Shown in pieces: positions 23,358 to 34,808 of a stretch of 64,000 nt of DNA. Below the pieces are notes generated by a model that worked only from the letters and a program-made list of their open reading frames with translations, did no database searches and was not told the DNA's origin. A program made the translations under genes and the position numbers. Position 1 is the stretch's first letter. Each line of letters starts with the position of its first letter. The stretch is from Bufo bufo (Eukaryota > Chordata > Amphibia > Anura > Bufonidae): contig NC_053389.1 in the NCBI RefSeq assembly GCF_905171765.1, positions 219,300,624 to 219,364,623 of the forward strand, written 5' to 3'.

Positions 23358-23616
23358 TTCACGTGACAGTTTATTTGACCCTCATTACTGTGCGGTGATT
23401 TTGTCACATTGCAGTTGAGCACAATTTCCTATATCTTCCATAGATACAACTGTTATGAACAAATACAGTGAGGACACAGCAGGAGGAGGGTGAAGATCAA
23501 ATCAAAGGGTTTTTCCGGGATATTAATGACCTATCCTTGGCTATTAGAAACCAGCATTCTAGAAATGCTGATTCCTAATAGCTGCCCCATGTAAATGTGC
23601 CACTGATCACCTAGTG

Positions 23617-23763
23617 CAGGGCTGGCCAACCTGTGGCTCTCCAGCTGTTGTAAAACTACAATTCCCACCATGCCCTGCTGTAGGCTGATAGCTGTAAGCA
23701 GTCTAGGCATGCGAGGAGTTGTAGTTTTGCAACAGCTGGAGAGCCGCAGATTGGCCAGCCCTG
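23617..23763. mobile_element. hAT-type MITE (CAGG..TGGCCAACC family), copy 2
   Basis: A 147-bp near-palindrome with ends CAGGGCTGGCCAACCTGTGG and complement. It is bounded by a perfect 8-bp duplication ACCTAGTG (23609-23616 and 23764-23771). It is closely related to the copy at 10959-11105. Confidence 0.95.
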
Positions 23764-23796
23764 ACCTAGTGAGCAAGCAAATGTTAATATGTCGGA

Positions 23797-23857
23797 CGGC
23801 TCATACACAGGACCGTGATCGACCAGGGAAACATACGATCGTGTGCATGAGCCCTTA
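23797..23857. mobile_element. Minimal 60-bp MITE derivative
   Basis: Just the two ends of the family remain: 'ggctcatacacaggaccgtg' and 'cgatcgtgtgcatgagccc', then TTA. The interior is almost completely deleted. Confidence 0.65.
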
Positions 23858-24079
23858 ATGTCAGTAATGTCAGATAGGTGTGGATCCGACCTCCGTGGAA
23901 AGGGCCCCTGAAGTGAAGAATAGAATACTCATGCTCAGCATCTTATCTATTAACTATTGAGACTTTCAAAAATAACAGAGCATGCAAGGGCAGCTACCTC
24001 TCCATTCACTTGCATGGGCCAACTGAACATAGCCGAGACAGTGCTCAGCTATTTTCAGAGCAGAGAATGTGCAGTGGTC
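23858..24079. other. No gene seen
   Basis: Unassigned sequence between the small MITE and the LTR-like region. No ends or coding features were recognised. Confidence 0.4.
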
Positions 24080-24830
24080 GGATTTGGGGTGGCCCCAAGA
24101 CTGCGTTAGGTCCTCCGGACACTGTTGAGGTGTCACCACGTGTTGCCGCCACCCGGAACAGATGCAAATTAAGTCCAGAGAGTCAGGGTCTGCAGTGAAC
24201 CAGTGCACTTCTTTATTGGAGGGAACACAAGTGCTAAACAATACAGCAAGGCACTGAGCTGGCTTCTTCAGTCTCCTCCAGGGCAGAAGAAGGGTTTGAT
24301 GCTGAGGAAAGGTCTGAGCTAGCTGTCCCTCTCTCTCTCTCAGAACGCTGGTACCCTAGCCAAAGGCTGGAGGCCCACAGTCTGTAGCTCAGTAGTCCAG
24401 CTGGCTCCTTGGTCACAGGGTTGATGACCCATGGTCTGTGGCTCAGCATCCCTAGCTCGGTGTCTTCTTCTGGTCACTCATGCAGTCTGGCATGAGTCTC
24501 TTCTAAGCATTGACCTCTAACTGCAGAACACTAGGGGCTCTGACTTATCTCCTTATACATACAGCTTCTGGCTGAACTAGAATTTTCAAGTGGGAAGGGT
24601 GGAGTGGAGAAACACAACCCAAACAAATAAAATGTTACAATTCTGGTCTCTCCTAGACTTGCCTTAGACCTTCAATGATACTCTGTGGTAATGACACAGC
24701 AGTTTTTCCAGACAAAAAGAAGTCTTCAGACAAAATATTATAGCTAAACTTGACATTTAAAAGGTCAGTCTGTCTGATTTTGATGGTAAATAAGTCTAGC
24801 TTTTTCTCCCCAAAACATACTCTTCTTTAA
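24080..24830 (-). repeat. LTR/TRIM-like dispersed repeat, boundaries unknown
   Basis: Has CT-rich tracts (ctctctctctctcag), 'gtgtcaccacgtgttgccgc' and 'cttctttattgga', which gives AATAAA on the minus strand. Its layout resembles the LTRs at 58878 and 62477, but the sequence is not the same. No paired copy, TG/CA ends or target duplication could be fixed, so the assignment is weak. Confidence 0.3.
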
Positions 24831-25225
24831 ACATTATAGTAACTGTGGTAAATTACTAGCTTTTCATTATTAACTAAAAGTATCAAAAGTCTCTCAGTAT
24901 TCATTAACTTTCCACAGTGCTGTGCAAACACAGTGCAAATAAACAGGATATATATCATAGCAAACATATAAAATGCAGTTACACAGTATTAAACAATCAG
25001 TGCAAGTTAACCCTATGAAGTGAAAAAAGTAAGGAGTTGATGACTTTGCATAGAGGAAACATGGGCAAATGTTCACAAATGTGCCCCTGCTCCAGTGCAC
25101 TTCAAATGGAGGGTAGCTTTGCATGTGCAGCTGGTCTCCCTTTCTGTCCAGGGCCCCATTCCACATATAGGATCGGGTTCAGAAGTGGGATCTGCACCTA
25201 CCAGATGCATGCCTCCCAAGTGTTT
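24831..25225. other. No gene seen
   Basis: AT-rich sequence to about 25030, then 'cagtgcacttcaaatggagg'. Nothing identified. Confidence 0.4.
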
Positions 25226-25806
25226 TGTCACACACACAGGGGGTGGGGTAGTGACCACTGAACTCCACCCTCACCCCTGTCCCTGCCTACTTGCCTTGCA
25301 AGTCCTAGCGACAAGGGAAAACTGGTCGACAAACCCTTAGCTAGGATAGTGCAGGGAAGACAAACAACACATAACAAGAAAGGTCAAACAAGCCGCGTCA
25401 AAACCAAGAGAGCAGATAAGTAACCGGAGGAGCAAGCAGAGAATCGCCAGGACAAGCCGAAGTCAAAACCAGTAGAGCACGCCAAGACCAGAGGATGAGA
25501 CGGACGGGAAATCGGAAGCCAAGCAGGAACAAACAAACCAGGTGTGTATCATGCAGGAAGGACCTCAAGAACAGGTAATCTGTGGCCAGCAGATTGCCTG
25601 TTTAAATAGAGCACCAGTGGAGTCATGTGATGTGGCCAGCGTCACATGACTCCTGAGTTCCAATACAGCCGAGCGCCGAGTAATCAGCTCGGCGCTCAGC
25701 CCCAGAGTGGTTACCATGGGGACAGGCGACGCCGGATGTGCTGATAAAGTGAGCGCGCCTCGGTCATCCCCGCCTCCTGGAACCACGCACAGAGCGCATC
25801 GTGACA
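25226..25806. mobile_element. Probable solo LTR, second family
   Basis: A 581-bp segment beginning TGTCACACAC and ending CATCGTGACA, so it has TG...CA ends with a short terminal inverted repeat like the LTR at 30656-31245. The interior has a strong palindrome (tcatgtgatgtggccagcgtcacatgactcc-like) and GC-rich 3' sequence. No clear target duplication remains. Confidence 0.5.
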
Positions 25807-26849
25807 GTTCCTCTTTTGGAGGGGCGTCCCTCTTTTTGACCTAAGTTCCTCTGTCCCTCTTTGATCCTTAAATGTCCCTCTTTTTGACCTCTGGAATTAA
25901 TGCATAAATGTGCATTACTAAATTTACTAAATTGCTCCTTAATAAAGTATCTGTATGGTTTCTAGCTGTATATTAGACCATAACTTCATTATTTTTTGCA
26001 ATTTGAGTTAATATTTAAATGGACATTAAAGCGCAAGGACAAAATTGTCCCAGGGGCTCCACATGCTGTAAAAAATAAAGGAACTTATACTCACCTAACC
26101 AATCCCCAGCTGCTGCAGTTGTGACGGAGTCAGTAATGATGCTTAGAGGTGAGGCCTAGTATGAAAAAAACTGCCGTGATGTGCCTCTTTGTGATTTTGG
26201 GAAGTATGCTGACATTTATGGCTTATTGAGTGATAGCTTCAGTGCACAGGATTGCTTACAAGTCAACTTACTGTTTTGGACTACAGCTCTAGCTCAGTAA
26301 TAAAAAGTGTAGTTGTACCTCTGAGAAAAATTATCTTCTTTGCGAGCCTTGTGTCAGGCTTTTCCCTTTCTTTCTTCCCTTTGCATTGACCCCCTTTATT
26401 CTTAACAACATTGGCTTTTATTTGTAACCAGTTTTGCATATTGCTGAAAAATAGTCAATAAAAAAAAAATCTAGGTGTAACCCCAGCCTAAAACGTCAAC
26501 TAGTCATGTGACATAAGGGGGGTGGGTCACTGCTGAAGCCAATCATTGGCTTCAGCGGCGTCAAATCAGATGTTGATGGGACCTGAGTGCTGCAACAGTA
26601 ACGGGGTAGCTTCCCTCCGTGGGTCTGGCCACGAGGTGTGGTCAGCCTAAAGACCCCAAAAGATGAACAAAAATAGTAGTAAAAATAAGAGGCCTTCCTG
26701 GATTATGTTTTTACCAGCACAAACCCATATTGCCTGTCCCCTTCCTTATAGGTGAGGACAGCACTGGACTACTCCTCTAAGTTTTGCTGTGGGGCCCTAT
26801 GAGATCTGTGTACACCCCTGGATGTAAGATTCCTATAGTGCATTATTTT
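25807..26849. other. No gene seen; low-complexity pieces
   Basis: 'gtccctctttttgacct' occurs three times at 25825-25895, a small direct-repeat cluster. The rest shows no domain-bearing frame and no recognised element ends. Confidence 0.45.
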
Positions 26850-27125
26850 TATGGGATGGAATCTGTTGGATCTTCTTGGCTTTACAGGAGCATATTCTCA
26901 TGCCGTAAGGCGTTCTGTTGCAGAGAGCACTTGTGATTTATCAGCTTGAAGACTGGAAGATTAATCTATGTAAATGGTGGAGGACGCAACGCTGGTGTTT
27001 ATCTGCACTTTACAATGTTATTTAATGACAGTGGCCAAAAGCTATCAGTGCTCAGCATTCGATATTCGATCAGGTGGTGATTATCTGCTTATAGCTATCT
27101 TTCCATAAATCATTATGACAATATA
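26850..27125. other. Candidate conserved non-coding block (unproven)
   Basis: Repeat-free stretch with 'tgatttatcagcttgaagac', 'agattaatctatgtaaat', 'ttatttaatgacag' and 'ccataaatcattatgac'. This homeodomain/POU-site-like texture is unlike the surrounding repeats. Function is inference. Confidence 0.25.
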
Positions 27126-27189
27126 GGGAATAGGCACATTTCTGAGACCTCAGTATGATCATTAGGCCCCAAAACTAACTGAAAAGTAA

Positions 27190-27564
27190 GGCCGTCTGCA
27201 CACGTTGCAGAATACATACGTTTTTTCTGCGTGGACTCTCGTGCAAACCTAACCATATTCCAGTACCAATAAAGTGAATGAGAATAAACAATCTCATGTA
27301 CACTTTCCCCTTTTTTTTTTTCATGTGGAAATTGACCTGCCGAGCAGATTTCCAAATCCGCAGCATGTCAATCATGTTTGCGGCTTTAGTTGCGAACTTC
27401 ACCCTTTTTAAAAAAAAAGGGTGAGATCTGAGGCAAAACGGCATCAAATCCACAACAAAAATCACCAATAGAAATTGCGGATTTTGGTTTGGATATGCTG
27501 CAGAAACGCACATGGGAATTCGTGGGGATCTTATGTGCATCCACCCGCTCATGTGCAGACGGCC
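27190..27564. mobile_element. TWA-type MITE, GGCCGTCTGCACACG ends
   Basis: A 375-bp element with ends ggccgtctgcacacgttgca and catgtgcagacggcc. Flanks are TAA and TTA. The interior (gcagcatgtcaatcatgttt, cttcaccctttttaaaa) is shared with the MITE at 56791-57156. Confidence 0.82.
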
Positions 27565-27639
27565 TTAGGATCCTTATACAAATGAATTTGGCTCTAGTGT
27601 TATTTTCCAGTAAAAAAAATAAAAATCCAGAATCAGCAC

Positions 27640-28040
27640 AAGCTTTTTTTTTTTTGCCACTGCTGTTTTTGGTATTTCACGTGGGCTTTGATTCCCCCAT
27701 GTACTATCAGTGGATGCACATAATTTATGATGAGGCATTTGCCTCGTCATAAATTAGGCTCACCTCCAGAAGTCTGCGCGCCTGGAGTGAAAAACTACTC
27801 CTCTCCCTGAGTGGAGTAGTTTTCCCCAATGTTTACAGCTGTTTTCAGGCATAAATGTTCCGGCCCCTGCCACTCCCAAGTGGTGAGGACAGCGTAAAAA
27901 TGTTGTGCGACAAAATATTGTGTGTCCTGCATTTCATATTTCCCATAAACCTTCAGCTAACATCTGGAGTTGGTGTTTTTGCAGCAAAAACATGAAAAGT
28001 ACTAAAAACATCACAAAAAAAAATGTGTGAAAGCAACCTA
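27640..28040. repeat. Interspersed repeat, same family as 22556
   Basis: Carries 'aatttatgatgaggcatttgcctcgtcataaatt' as a hairpin of two short arms, and 'gtggagtagtttt'. It ends with a cataaat/tgtcctgc segment like the copies at 22556, 31620, 35800 and 41340. Confidence 0.55.
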
Positions 28041-28054
28041 AGTTAGCATTGTAA

Positions 28055-28362
28055 GGGCTGTTTCACACGAGCGGATGCCGTGCGTGACATCCGCTCCGTG
28101 AATGACAGCCAAGACCCGATGCGGACAGCAGAAGCACGGAGCATTAACATGATTGATAATGCTCCGTGCCTCTCTGTGATCTCTTTACTACGAAATCACA
28201 GTGACAACTTTATCTCACTGTGATTTCGTAGTAAAGAGATCAGAGAGGCACGGAGGATTATAAATCATGTTAATGCTCCGTGCTTCTGCAGTCCGCATCG
28301 GGTCTTGGCTGTCATTCACGGAGCGGATGTCACGCACGGCATCCGCTCGTGTGAAACAGCCC
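28055..28362. mobile_element. Near-perfect foldback MITE, GGGCTGTTTCACACGAGCGG ends
   Basis: A 308-bp element that is almost one inverted repeat: arms of about 145-150 bp pair around a centre near 28208. Ends are GGGCTGTTTCACACGAGCGG and complement. It is bounded by TAA on both sides (28052-28054 and 28363-28365). Confidence 0.93.
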
Positions 28363-28365
28363 TAA

Positions 28366-28713
28366 GGCTTCTTTGAGTTTTTCACCCGGATGCAATGCAT
28401 GTAGCATCCGGACTGAATCCTGATGTTCTACATTGTGTGTTTTTCACGCAGCTCTGGCTCCATAGAAATGAATGGGGCTTGCATTAAAAATGTAAGGCAT
28501 CCGAATACAATTCTTTTTCACTGATGGTTACTAGGAGATGTAGATTGTTATGGTTCAGTTTTTCTTTACGCATGTGAAAAATGCATGCAATCTGAATGGA
28601 ATAAACATAAACACTGAACGGAATCACAAAAAAAAGATTGAACTTGCATGCAAAACCATCAGTTCTTCCCGGAACAGATCCTAACGCAATACGTATCGCT
28701 CATGTGAAAGAGG
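28366..28713. mobile_element. MITE adjacent to the foldback element
   Basis: Left 'ggcttctttgagtttttcac' and right 'cgctcatgtgaaagaggcct' are diverged members of the GGCCTCTTTCACAC end type. 'gatgcaatgcatg' and 'ttcacgcagctctggctcca' resemble the 57534-58374 element. It shares the TAA with its neighbour. Confidence 0.65.
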
Positions 28714-29005
28714 CCTGAAGATAGAAATCCACTGCAAAGATGTGCAAAAAAATAAATCAGTGACTTATAGAGATGCAGTTCCCTGGAGGACGACTGCAAA
28801 GGATTAATTCTTGGTAAAAAGTTTAATTTAATGTTGCTGAGTTAAATATTGTGATTTCCTGTTAAAACATTTTGTTAGCACCATATATACCAAATAGCAA
28901 TGCAAAGGCAATATATGGTTAATTAGGTTACCATGGTGATGGATTGGGTCTGCCGCTTGGCTAGCGAGTAAAGTCTTAGTAAAGCCGAGCTACAGACAAG
29001 ACTTA
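28714..29005. other. Unassigned; possible conserved block
   Basis: Unique-looking AT-rich sequence with 'aaggattaattcttgg', 'agtttaatttaatgttgctg' and 'ttaattaggttaccatgg'. No coding frame or repeat end was recognised. Confidence 0.3.
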
Positions 29006-29065
29006 CCGTATTTTTCGCACCATAAGACGCACCTAGGTTTTAGAGGAGGAAAGTAAGAAAAAAAT
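29006..29065 (+). mobile_element. Left terminus of CCGTATTTTTCGC element
   Basis: Preceded by TA, the sequence ccgtatttttcgcaccataa then gacgcacctagg matches the ends of the TA-flanked element at 44076-45568. The right end is absent, so this is a truncated copy. Confidence 0.75.
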
Positions 29066-29252
29066 ATTATTCATTACACCTCAGGTCAGACCTCAGCTCA
29101 CAGCCCCAATCAGATCCCCAATGTTAATAAGACCTCAGATCAGGGCCCAATTTACAGAAGACCCCACAAAACCTTTCTCTCTGAGAATACAGCTGCCAAA
29201 AAAGGTACTTTATCATCACAGTGCCCGTAAGAGAATTAGACCCAACATCTTA

Positions 29253-29382
29253 GGCTACTTTCACACTAGCGTTAGGTTTGTCCGTCAGGGGAACAGCCTG
29301 CCGGATCTGTACTAACACTTGCAAACATGTGCTGCCGGAAGTCCGGCCAGCCCCATTCACTAACGCTAGTGTGAAAGTAGCC
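29253..29382. mobile_element. Short MITE, GGCTACTTTCACACTAGCG ends
   Basis: A 130-bp element with near-perfect ends ggctactttcacactagcg and cgctagtgtgaaagtagcc. Flanks are TTA and TTG. The same end type bounds the element at 42377-42930. Confidence 0.88.
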
Positions 29383-30650
29383 TTGGAAGGTCCATAACCG
29401 TGCAAGATAATGTCAGTATTCGCTCATTTATGGCAAGAGACTTTACTGTTGTGGAAAGGGTATATTGCCTCCTGTACCCACCACACTTTAAGATGGACTG
29501 GTCATCTGGATCTAAATTCTGCACCCCACAGCCCGGGAACTCCAGAAAGGGCTAACAAGTACAGAATAGCACCACTATGGTTATCTTGGAAAGCTGCAAA
29601 ATATATTTATAGTGGAATTCAGGGACTACTACTACTACCATCATTACCGCTGACCATACACAGCTATCGGAGAGAAGCTCTGTGATATACCTCAGGACTT
29701 ACTGCTACCAATTATATGTACTACTACTACTCTCATCATCGATTTAGTAATGAAAGACTTTGTTTACAACAGCCTGATTATTGACTCCATCGTCTATCTG
29801 CCAGCCCTGTATCCGAACTCCTGCCTTGCATCCTGCCAACCACCAAACATTAAGGGCACCCCAACTACAATCAGGTATGAGCCCCAGAAGTCAGGGAGTG
29901 CCCAAGGGAATAAAAAGTGTGCCCTACATTCACTGTGGATGGCCAATCGGTAGCCAGGGTGAAGTTTGTGAACTGTGAGTACTACTACTCACCATCATCG
30001 CCACTACCACTCCTCCCACCCTCGTCTCCCCTCCAAGTTGCTGCAGACTGCACAGAGGATTTAAAAATCTACAATGTGTCCTAAATTCTGTATGAATTTT
30101 GCTGCAGAATATGAATGAGGTTTTGTGAAATGTATTATGCATTGTCCTGGACTGTGTTGTGGGTTCACAAATCTTCACAAGAATTCTGACTTTGTGACCT
30201 TACAGTAAAAATTTGATTTCTTGTGGATGTTGCTGCATCTCTGCTGCAAATAGTTCATGTGTCAATCCTGACCAACATAGTCTGCAGGAGAAAGGGGATA
30301 TTATCTGGACTGCATTGAGGTCTGGGCCTATGTAGACCTGTCATGTGAGCGGCTGCACTTGAGAACCCCAGGTTTGTGTAGTGCTACCCTGAGACGTCTT
30401 ATAAATAGAGGAGGCCACTATGCACGATTGCATATGGAAGACTCGTGCGTGGAATTGTGTGCAGGATTATCCTGGATGAGGAATACTCTTACGTCAGGGA
30501 TGATTAGCCGTAGAGATTTCCTCTGTGTATTATTCAGTTTATGACTGTGAAAATCTAAACCTTTATTCTCTGCTTTGTGTCTTTAAAAATCACTGCTTCA
30601 TTTAATTCTTCTGCTGCCAAGCACAGTACTGCTGGTCTTCACACCATAGC
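29383..30650. other. No gene seen; unassigned with short (CTA)n tracts
   Basis: ctactactactac tracts occur at about 29620, 29720 and 29985. Frames of 60-90 residues lack domains. 30060-30260 has MITE-like 'gctgcagaatatgaa' texture without ends. Confidence 0.4.
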
Positions 30651-30655
30651 CTCAT

Positions 30656-31245
30656 TGTCACGATCAGTGTGGGGGGAAACTCCACACTGAACACAGGAGG
30701 GAAGGGGAACAGTAGCTGGGCCTAGAATTTAGGGAAGAAACAGGTCACCTCCTAGACAACCCTAATCCGGGCCCTGACTACCTATCAATATGAATAGACC
30801 TTGAAGGTAGGAATATTCATGAGCAGGATACCTAGGCCCTGATTTCCCTATAAGGCCCTGGAATAAGTATAGGACCAGAGACAACCCATTCCTCCCCAGA
30901 TGGACGAATGGAAGTCTCTGTCTCAGGCCCAGATACAACAACAGGGAAAATAACAAATACAAACGTGACACTTAACTTCTGTAGAGATGGAAGAACAGGA
31001 ACAACAGAGAGGATCTCACACCAGCTCAGCCAAACCCAAGTGAGGCTATCAACTGCACAGTCAGAAGGGTAGGGTGAGACTATAAAGGGTAGAAGTGATG
31101 ACCACTGAGCAACAGCTGAGAAAAGGGAAGTGGTCATTAATCCTATCAACACTGAATCAAGAGAAATCATGGAGGCTGTTAGATTCCTCCACGCTCAGCC
31201 AATCTCCTTGATTTCCTGACATCAGTCACCTGAGGGACCGTGACA
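30656..31245. mobile_element. Solo LTR
   Basis: A 590-bp segment beginning TGTCACGATC and ending GGACCGTGACA, with TG...CA termini and a 7-bp inverted repeat. It is flanked by a perfect 5-bp duplication CTCAT (30651-30655 and 31246-31250). No internal region or second LTR is present, which fits LTR-LTR recombination. The superfamily was not determined. Confidence 0.85.
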
Positions 31246-31250
31246 CTCAT

Positions 31251-31779
31251 TTCTCACATATCAGACGTTGCCACCTGTAGTGCAAGCACACCTCCCCATC
31301 CCATGTAGGCTCTTGGCCCTGTTGTCCTCTCAATTATTTCCTGACATTGATTTCTATGTCAAGGGGAGACCTTATGTCCTTATTTCCAATGACAAAGGAG
31401 ACAGGGCTATATGAAGCTTAGAACAGTTTACTTCCTCCCTATATAACAGAATAGCAGAACCATCAAGATGAACATCCAGGATGGTTTCTCTCTTGTTCTC
31501 ACTGGGAATCATATAGAAAGATCAGCTTGTTTTATTCCGATCTTAGTTTCCCATTTACGCTTCCGGAGGATTCCGCAGATTTTTTCTTTGTGCGATCATC
31601 AAGGTACTGGATGAATGAAGATCTAATTCGTGCTCATTTATAGTTTTTTTACTCCTGGCGCACAGACTGCCAGCGGCACGCCTAATTTATGATAGAGCCT
31701 TATCATAAATTAGGTGCTTCCCCCACCAGCGTAAAACGCCGGTCTTTGTAAATGACCTCCATTGAGTGGAAGAGTCCTT
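31251..31779. other. No gene seen; includes a dispersed-repeat fragment
   Basis: 31620-31770 carries 'cctaatttatgatagagcct tatcataaattagg' arms, the dispersed family of 22556. The rest is unassigned. Confidence 0.45.
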
Positions 31780-32130
31780 GAACGATGAAGTCTTGACTTA
31801 TTTGATGAATGGGAGTCCATGATTGATGGAGATATGGTTGATAAAGTCCTGGTTGGGGGGTATCCAAGTTTCATGTAGTCATGGCAAATTGAGAGCTGGT
31901 TGATTTTGTCCTAGATGGATAAAGTGCTTGATAAATGTAGCACTAGTTGATGAAGTCCTGCTTGCAAGGACTTATGGTTGCATGGAGAACCGGATGGATA
32001 ATGTCTTGTATTAATACAGTCTTTGATGGTTGGTAAAGTCAAGGTTGCGTAGAATTCTGGTTGTATGGAAATGTGGATGGATAAAGCCCTGGTTGATGAA
32101 GTTCTGGATGGATAAGATGTAAGCTGAGTT
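31780..32130. repeat. Very degenerate 'tggttgatgaagtcctgg' tandem repeat
   Basis: Variants of 'ttgatgaagtcctgg', 'ttgataaagtcctgg' and 'atggataaagtgc' recur at irregular 25-40 bp spacing. A similar fragment lies at about 34990-35100. This is an old, decayed minisatellite. Confidence 0.6.
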
Positions 32131-32598
32131 CAATGAGACTACAATGAAGCCAATGCAGAGTGGCCGGGGTAAGGGATTAGCTGTTTTGGGGCAGAATCAA
32201 TGCTGTTAGTCTGAGCTGTAACTGCAGAACTCTGTATATTGTGCAGTAGATGGATGTGGTTACTGCAGCACTGGTCCCATGCACTTCAGTAACAAGCTCT
32301 GTCCACTACGCAGTGGACAGACCTGTCTAGTTCTGTCAACAGCTTCCAGTGCCGGGGCTACATTGAAACAGCTGTTTGGGGGTGGTGAGGGGTGTTGGAA
32401 CCCCAACGATCATATATTGATGGCCTTTCTTGAGGATAGGCCATAAACATTGAAATCCTAGACGACCTGGCTTGTCACACACAGGAGCAGTATCACACTG
32501 CTTGAGCTTATGCCTTTCTCTCTATTGGAGGGAAGGACAGCCCCAGCAGCTAGGCTGCATGAGAAATAAGGCACCTCTTTACACATTCATTTTCACAC
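32131..32598. other. No gene seen; dispersed-repeat sequence
   Basis: 'aaccccaacgatcatatattgatggc...gaggataggccat' resembles the 'ggataggttatcaatatctgattgg' segment at about 45705. No coding feature. Confidence 0.45.
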
Positions 32599-32601
32599 TT
32601 A

Positions 32602-34546
32602 GGCCTCATGCACACGACCGTTTTTTTTTAAGGTCTGCAAAAACGGGGTCCGTAGGTCCGTGATCCATGACCGTTTTTTCGTCTGTGGGTCTTCCTTGAT
32701 TTTTGGCCGTGCGGAGCCAAACGGATCCGTCCTGACTTACAATGCAAGTCAATGGGGACGGATCCGTTTGACGTTGACACAATATGGTGCAATTGCAAAC
32801 GGATCCGTCCCCCATTGACTTTCAATGTAAAGTCAGGAGTCCCTATTATACCATCGGATCTGAGTTTTCCCCAATCCGATGGTATATTTTAACTTGAAGC
32901 ATCCCCATCACCATGGGAACGCCTCTATGTTAGAATATACCATCGGATTTGAGTTAGATCATGAAACTCAGATCCGACAGTATATTCTAACACAGAGGCG
33001 TTCCCATGGTGATGGTCCCGCTTCAGGTTAGAATATACTAAAATAACTGTGTACATGACTGCCCCCTGCTGCCTGGCAGGTGCTGCCAGGCAGCAGGGGG
33101 CAGACCCCCCCTCCCCCCCCCCCTGTATTTAACTCATTGGTGGCCAGTGCGGCCCCCCTCCCTCCCCTGTATTTAACACATTGGTGGACAGTGCGGCCGG
33201 CCCACCCTCCCTCCCCTGTAGTTAACACATTGGTGGACAGTGCGGCCGGCCCCCCCTCCCTCCCCTGTAGTTAACACATTGGTGGCCAGTGCGGCCGGCC
33301 CCCCCTCCCTCCCCTGTAGTACTGTAGATTCATTGGTGGCCAGTGGGGCCCCCCCCCCCTCCCCCTCCTAATTAAAATCTCCCCCCCTATCATTGGTGGC
33401 AGCGGAGAGTACCGATCGGAGTCCCAGTTTAATCGCTGGGGCTCCGATCGGAAACCATGGCAACCAGGACGCTACTGCAGTCCTGGTTGCCATGGTTACT
33501 TAGCAATTTTTAGAAGCATTATACTTACCTGCGAGCTGCGATGTCTGTTCCCGGCCGGGCGCTCCTCCTACTGGTAAGTGAAAGGTCTGTGCGGCGCATT
33601 GCTTATAGCACAGACCTGTCACTTACCAGTAGGAGGAGCGCCCGGCCGGACACAGACATCACAGCTCGCAGGTAAGTATAATGCTTCTAAAAATTGCTAA
33701 GTAACCATGGCAACCAGGACTGCAGTAGCGTCCTGGTTGCCATGGTTACCGATCGTAGCCCCAGCGATTAAACTGGGTCTCCGATCGGTACACTACGCTG
33801 CCACCAATGATAGGGGGGGACATTTTAATTAGGAGGGGGGGCCCACTGGCCACCAATGAATCTACAGTACTACAGGGGAGGAAGGGGGGGCCGGCCGCAC
33901 TGGCCACCAATGTGTTAACTACAGGGGAGGGGGGCCCACTGGCCACCAATGAATTTAAAACTGGGGAGGGAGGGGGGTGTGCCCCCTCCTGCCTGGCAGC
34001 ACATGATCTCTTACAGGGGGCTATGATACGCACAATTAACCCCTCAGGTGCAGCACCTGAGGGGTTAATTGTGCGGATCACAGCCCCCTGTAAGAGATAG
34101 GGTGCTGCCAGGCAGCAGGGGGCAGTCATGTACACAGTTCAAAGTATATTCTAACTAGAAGCGTCCCCATCACTATGGGAACGCCTCTGTGTTAGAACAT
34201 ACTGTCGGATCTGAGTTTTCACGAAGTGAAAACTCAGCTCTGAAAAAGGTTTTATGCAGACGGATCTGCGGATCCGTCTGTGTGAAAGTAGCCTACGGCC
34301 AGGGACCACAGACGCGGATGCCAATCTTGTGTGCATCCGTGTTTTTTCACGGACCAATTGACGTCAAAAAAATAGTACAGGTCATATTTTTTGGACGGAC
34401 AGGAAACACGGATCACGGATGCGGCTGCAAAACGGTGCATTTTTTGATTTTTCCACTGACCCATTGAAAGTCAATGGGTTCGCGAACAAAAACAGAAAAC
34501 GGAACAACGGCCGCGGATGCACACAATGGTCATGGTGCATGAGGCC
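32602..34546. mobile_element. 1.9 kb TWA-type foldback element
   Basis: Ends are GGCCTCATGCACACGACCG and near complement. It is flanked by TTA on both sides (32599-32601 and 34547-34549). The whole 1945 bp folds back around a centre near 33590 (ggtctgtgcggc...gcacagacc). Paired blocks include 'ccatggcaaccaggac' and complement and 'aggaggagcgcccggccg' and complement. The left arm carries four tandem copies of a unit with 'aacacattggtgg' at about 33120-33350. No transposase is present. Confidence 0.9.
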
Positions 34547-34549
34547 TTA

Positions 34550-34808
34550 GCCAAACCACAGATACCGGCTGTGTGCATCCAGCATTTTTCCTTTCCGCAG
34601 GACCTGCAATATATTACAAATGACAAGAATAGGACATGTTCTATTTTATTTTGCGGGGCCGTGGTATGGACGTCTGGATTTGGTCAGCAAATGGTGTGCT
34701 GTCCGCATCTTTTGTGGCTCCATTGAAATGAATGAATGGATCTGCATCCCATCCGCAAAAAATGCGGACCGGATGAGGACCGAAACTACAGTCCTTTGCA
34801 TGAGGCCT
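34550..34808. mobile_element. MITE copy with damaged left end
   Basis: Right end 'ctttgcatgaggcc' then TTA. The interior 'gaataggacatgttctattt', 'gctgtccgcatcttttgtgg' and 'tccattgaaatgaatgaatg' is typical of the CATGCACACGACCG family. The left end is lost at the border with the preceding element. Confidence 0.7.

Noticed and set aside
24080..24830. Second copy of the cold-shock retroelement LTR
   Set aside because: Layout is similar (CT tracts, polyadenylation-like signal), but no sustained sequence identity with 58878-59821 was found.
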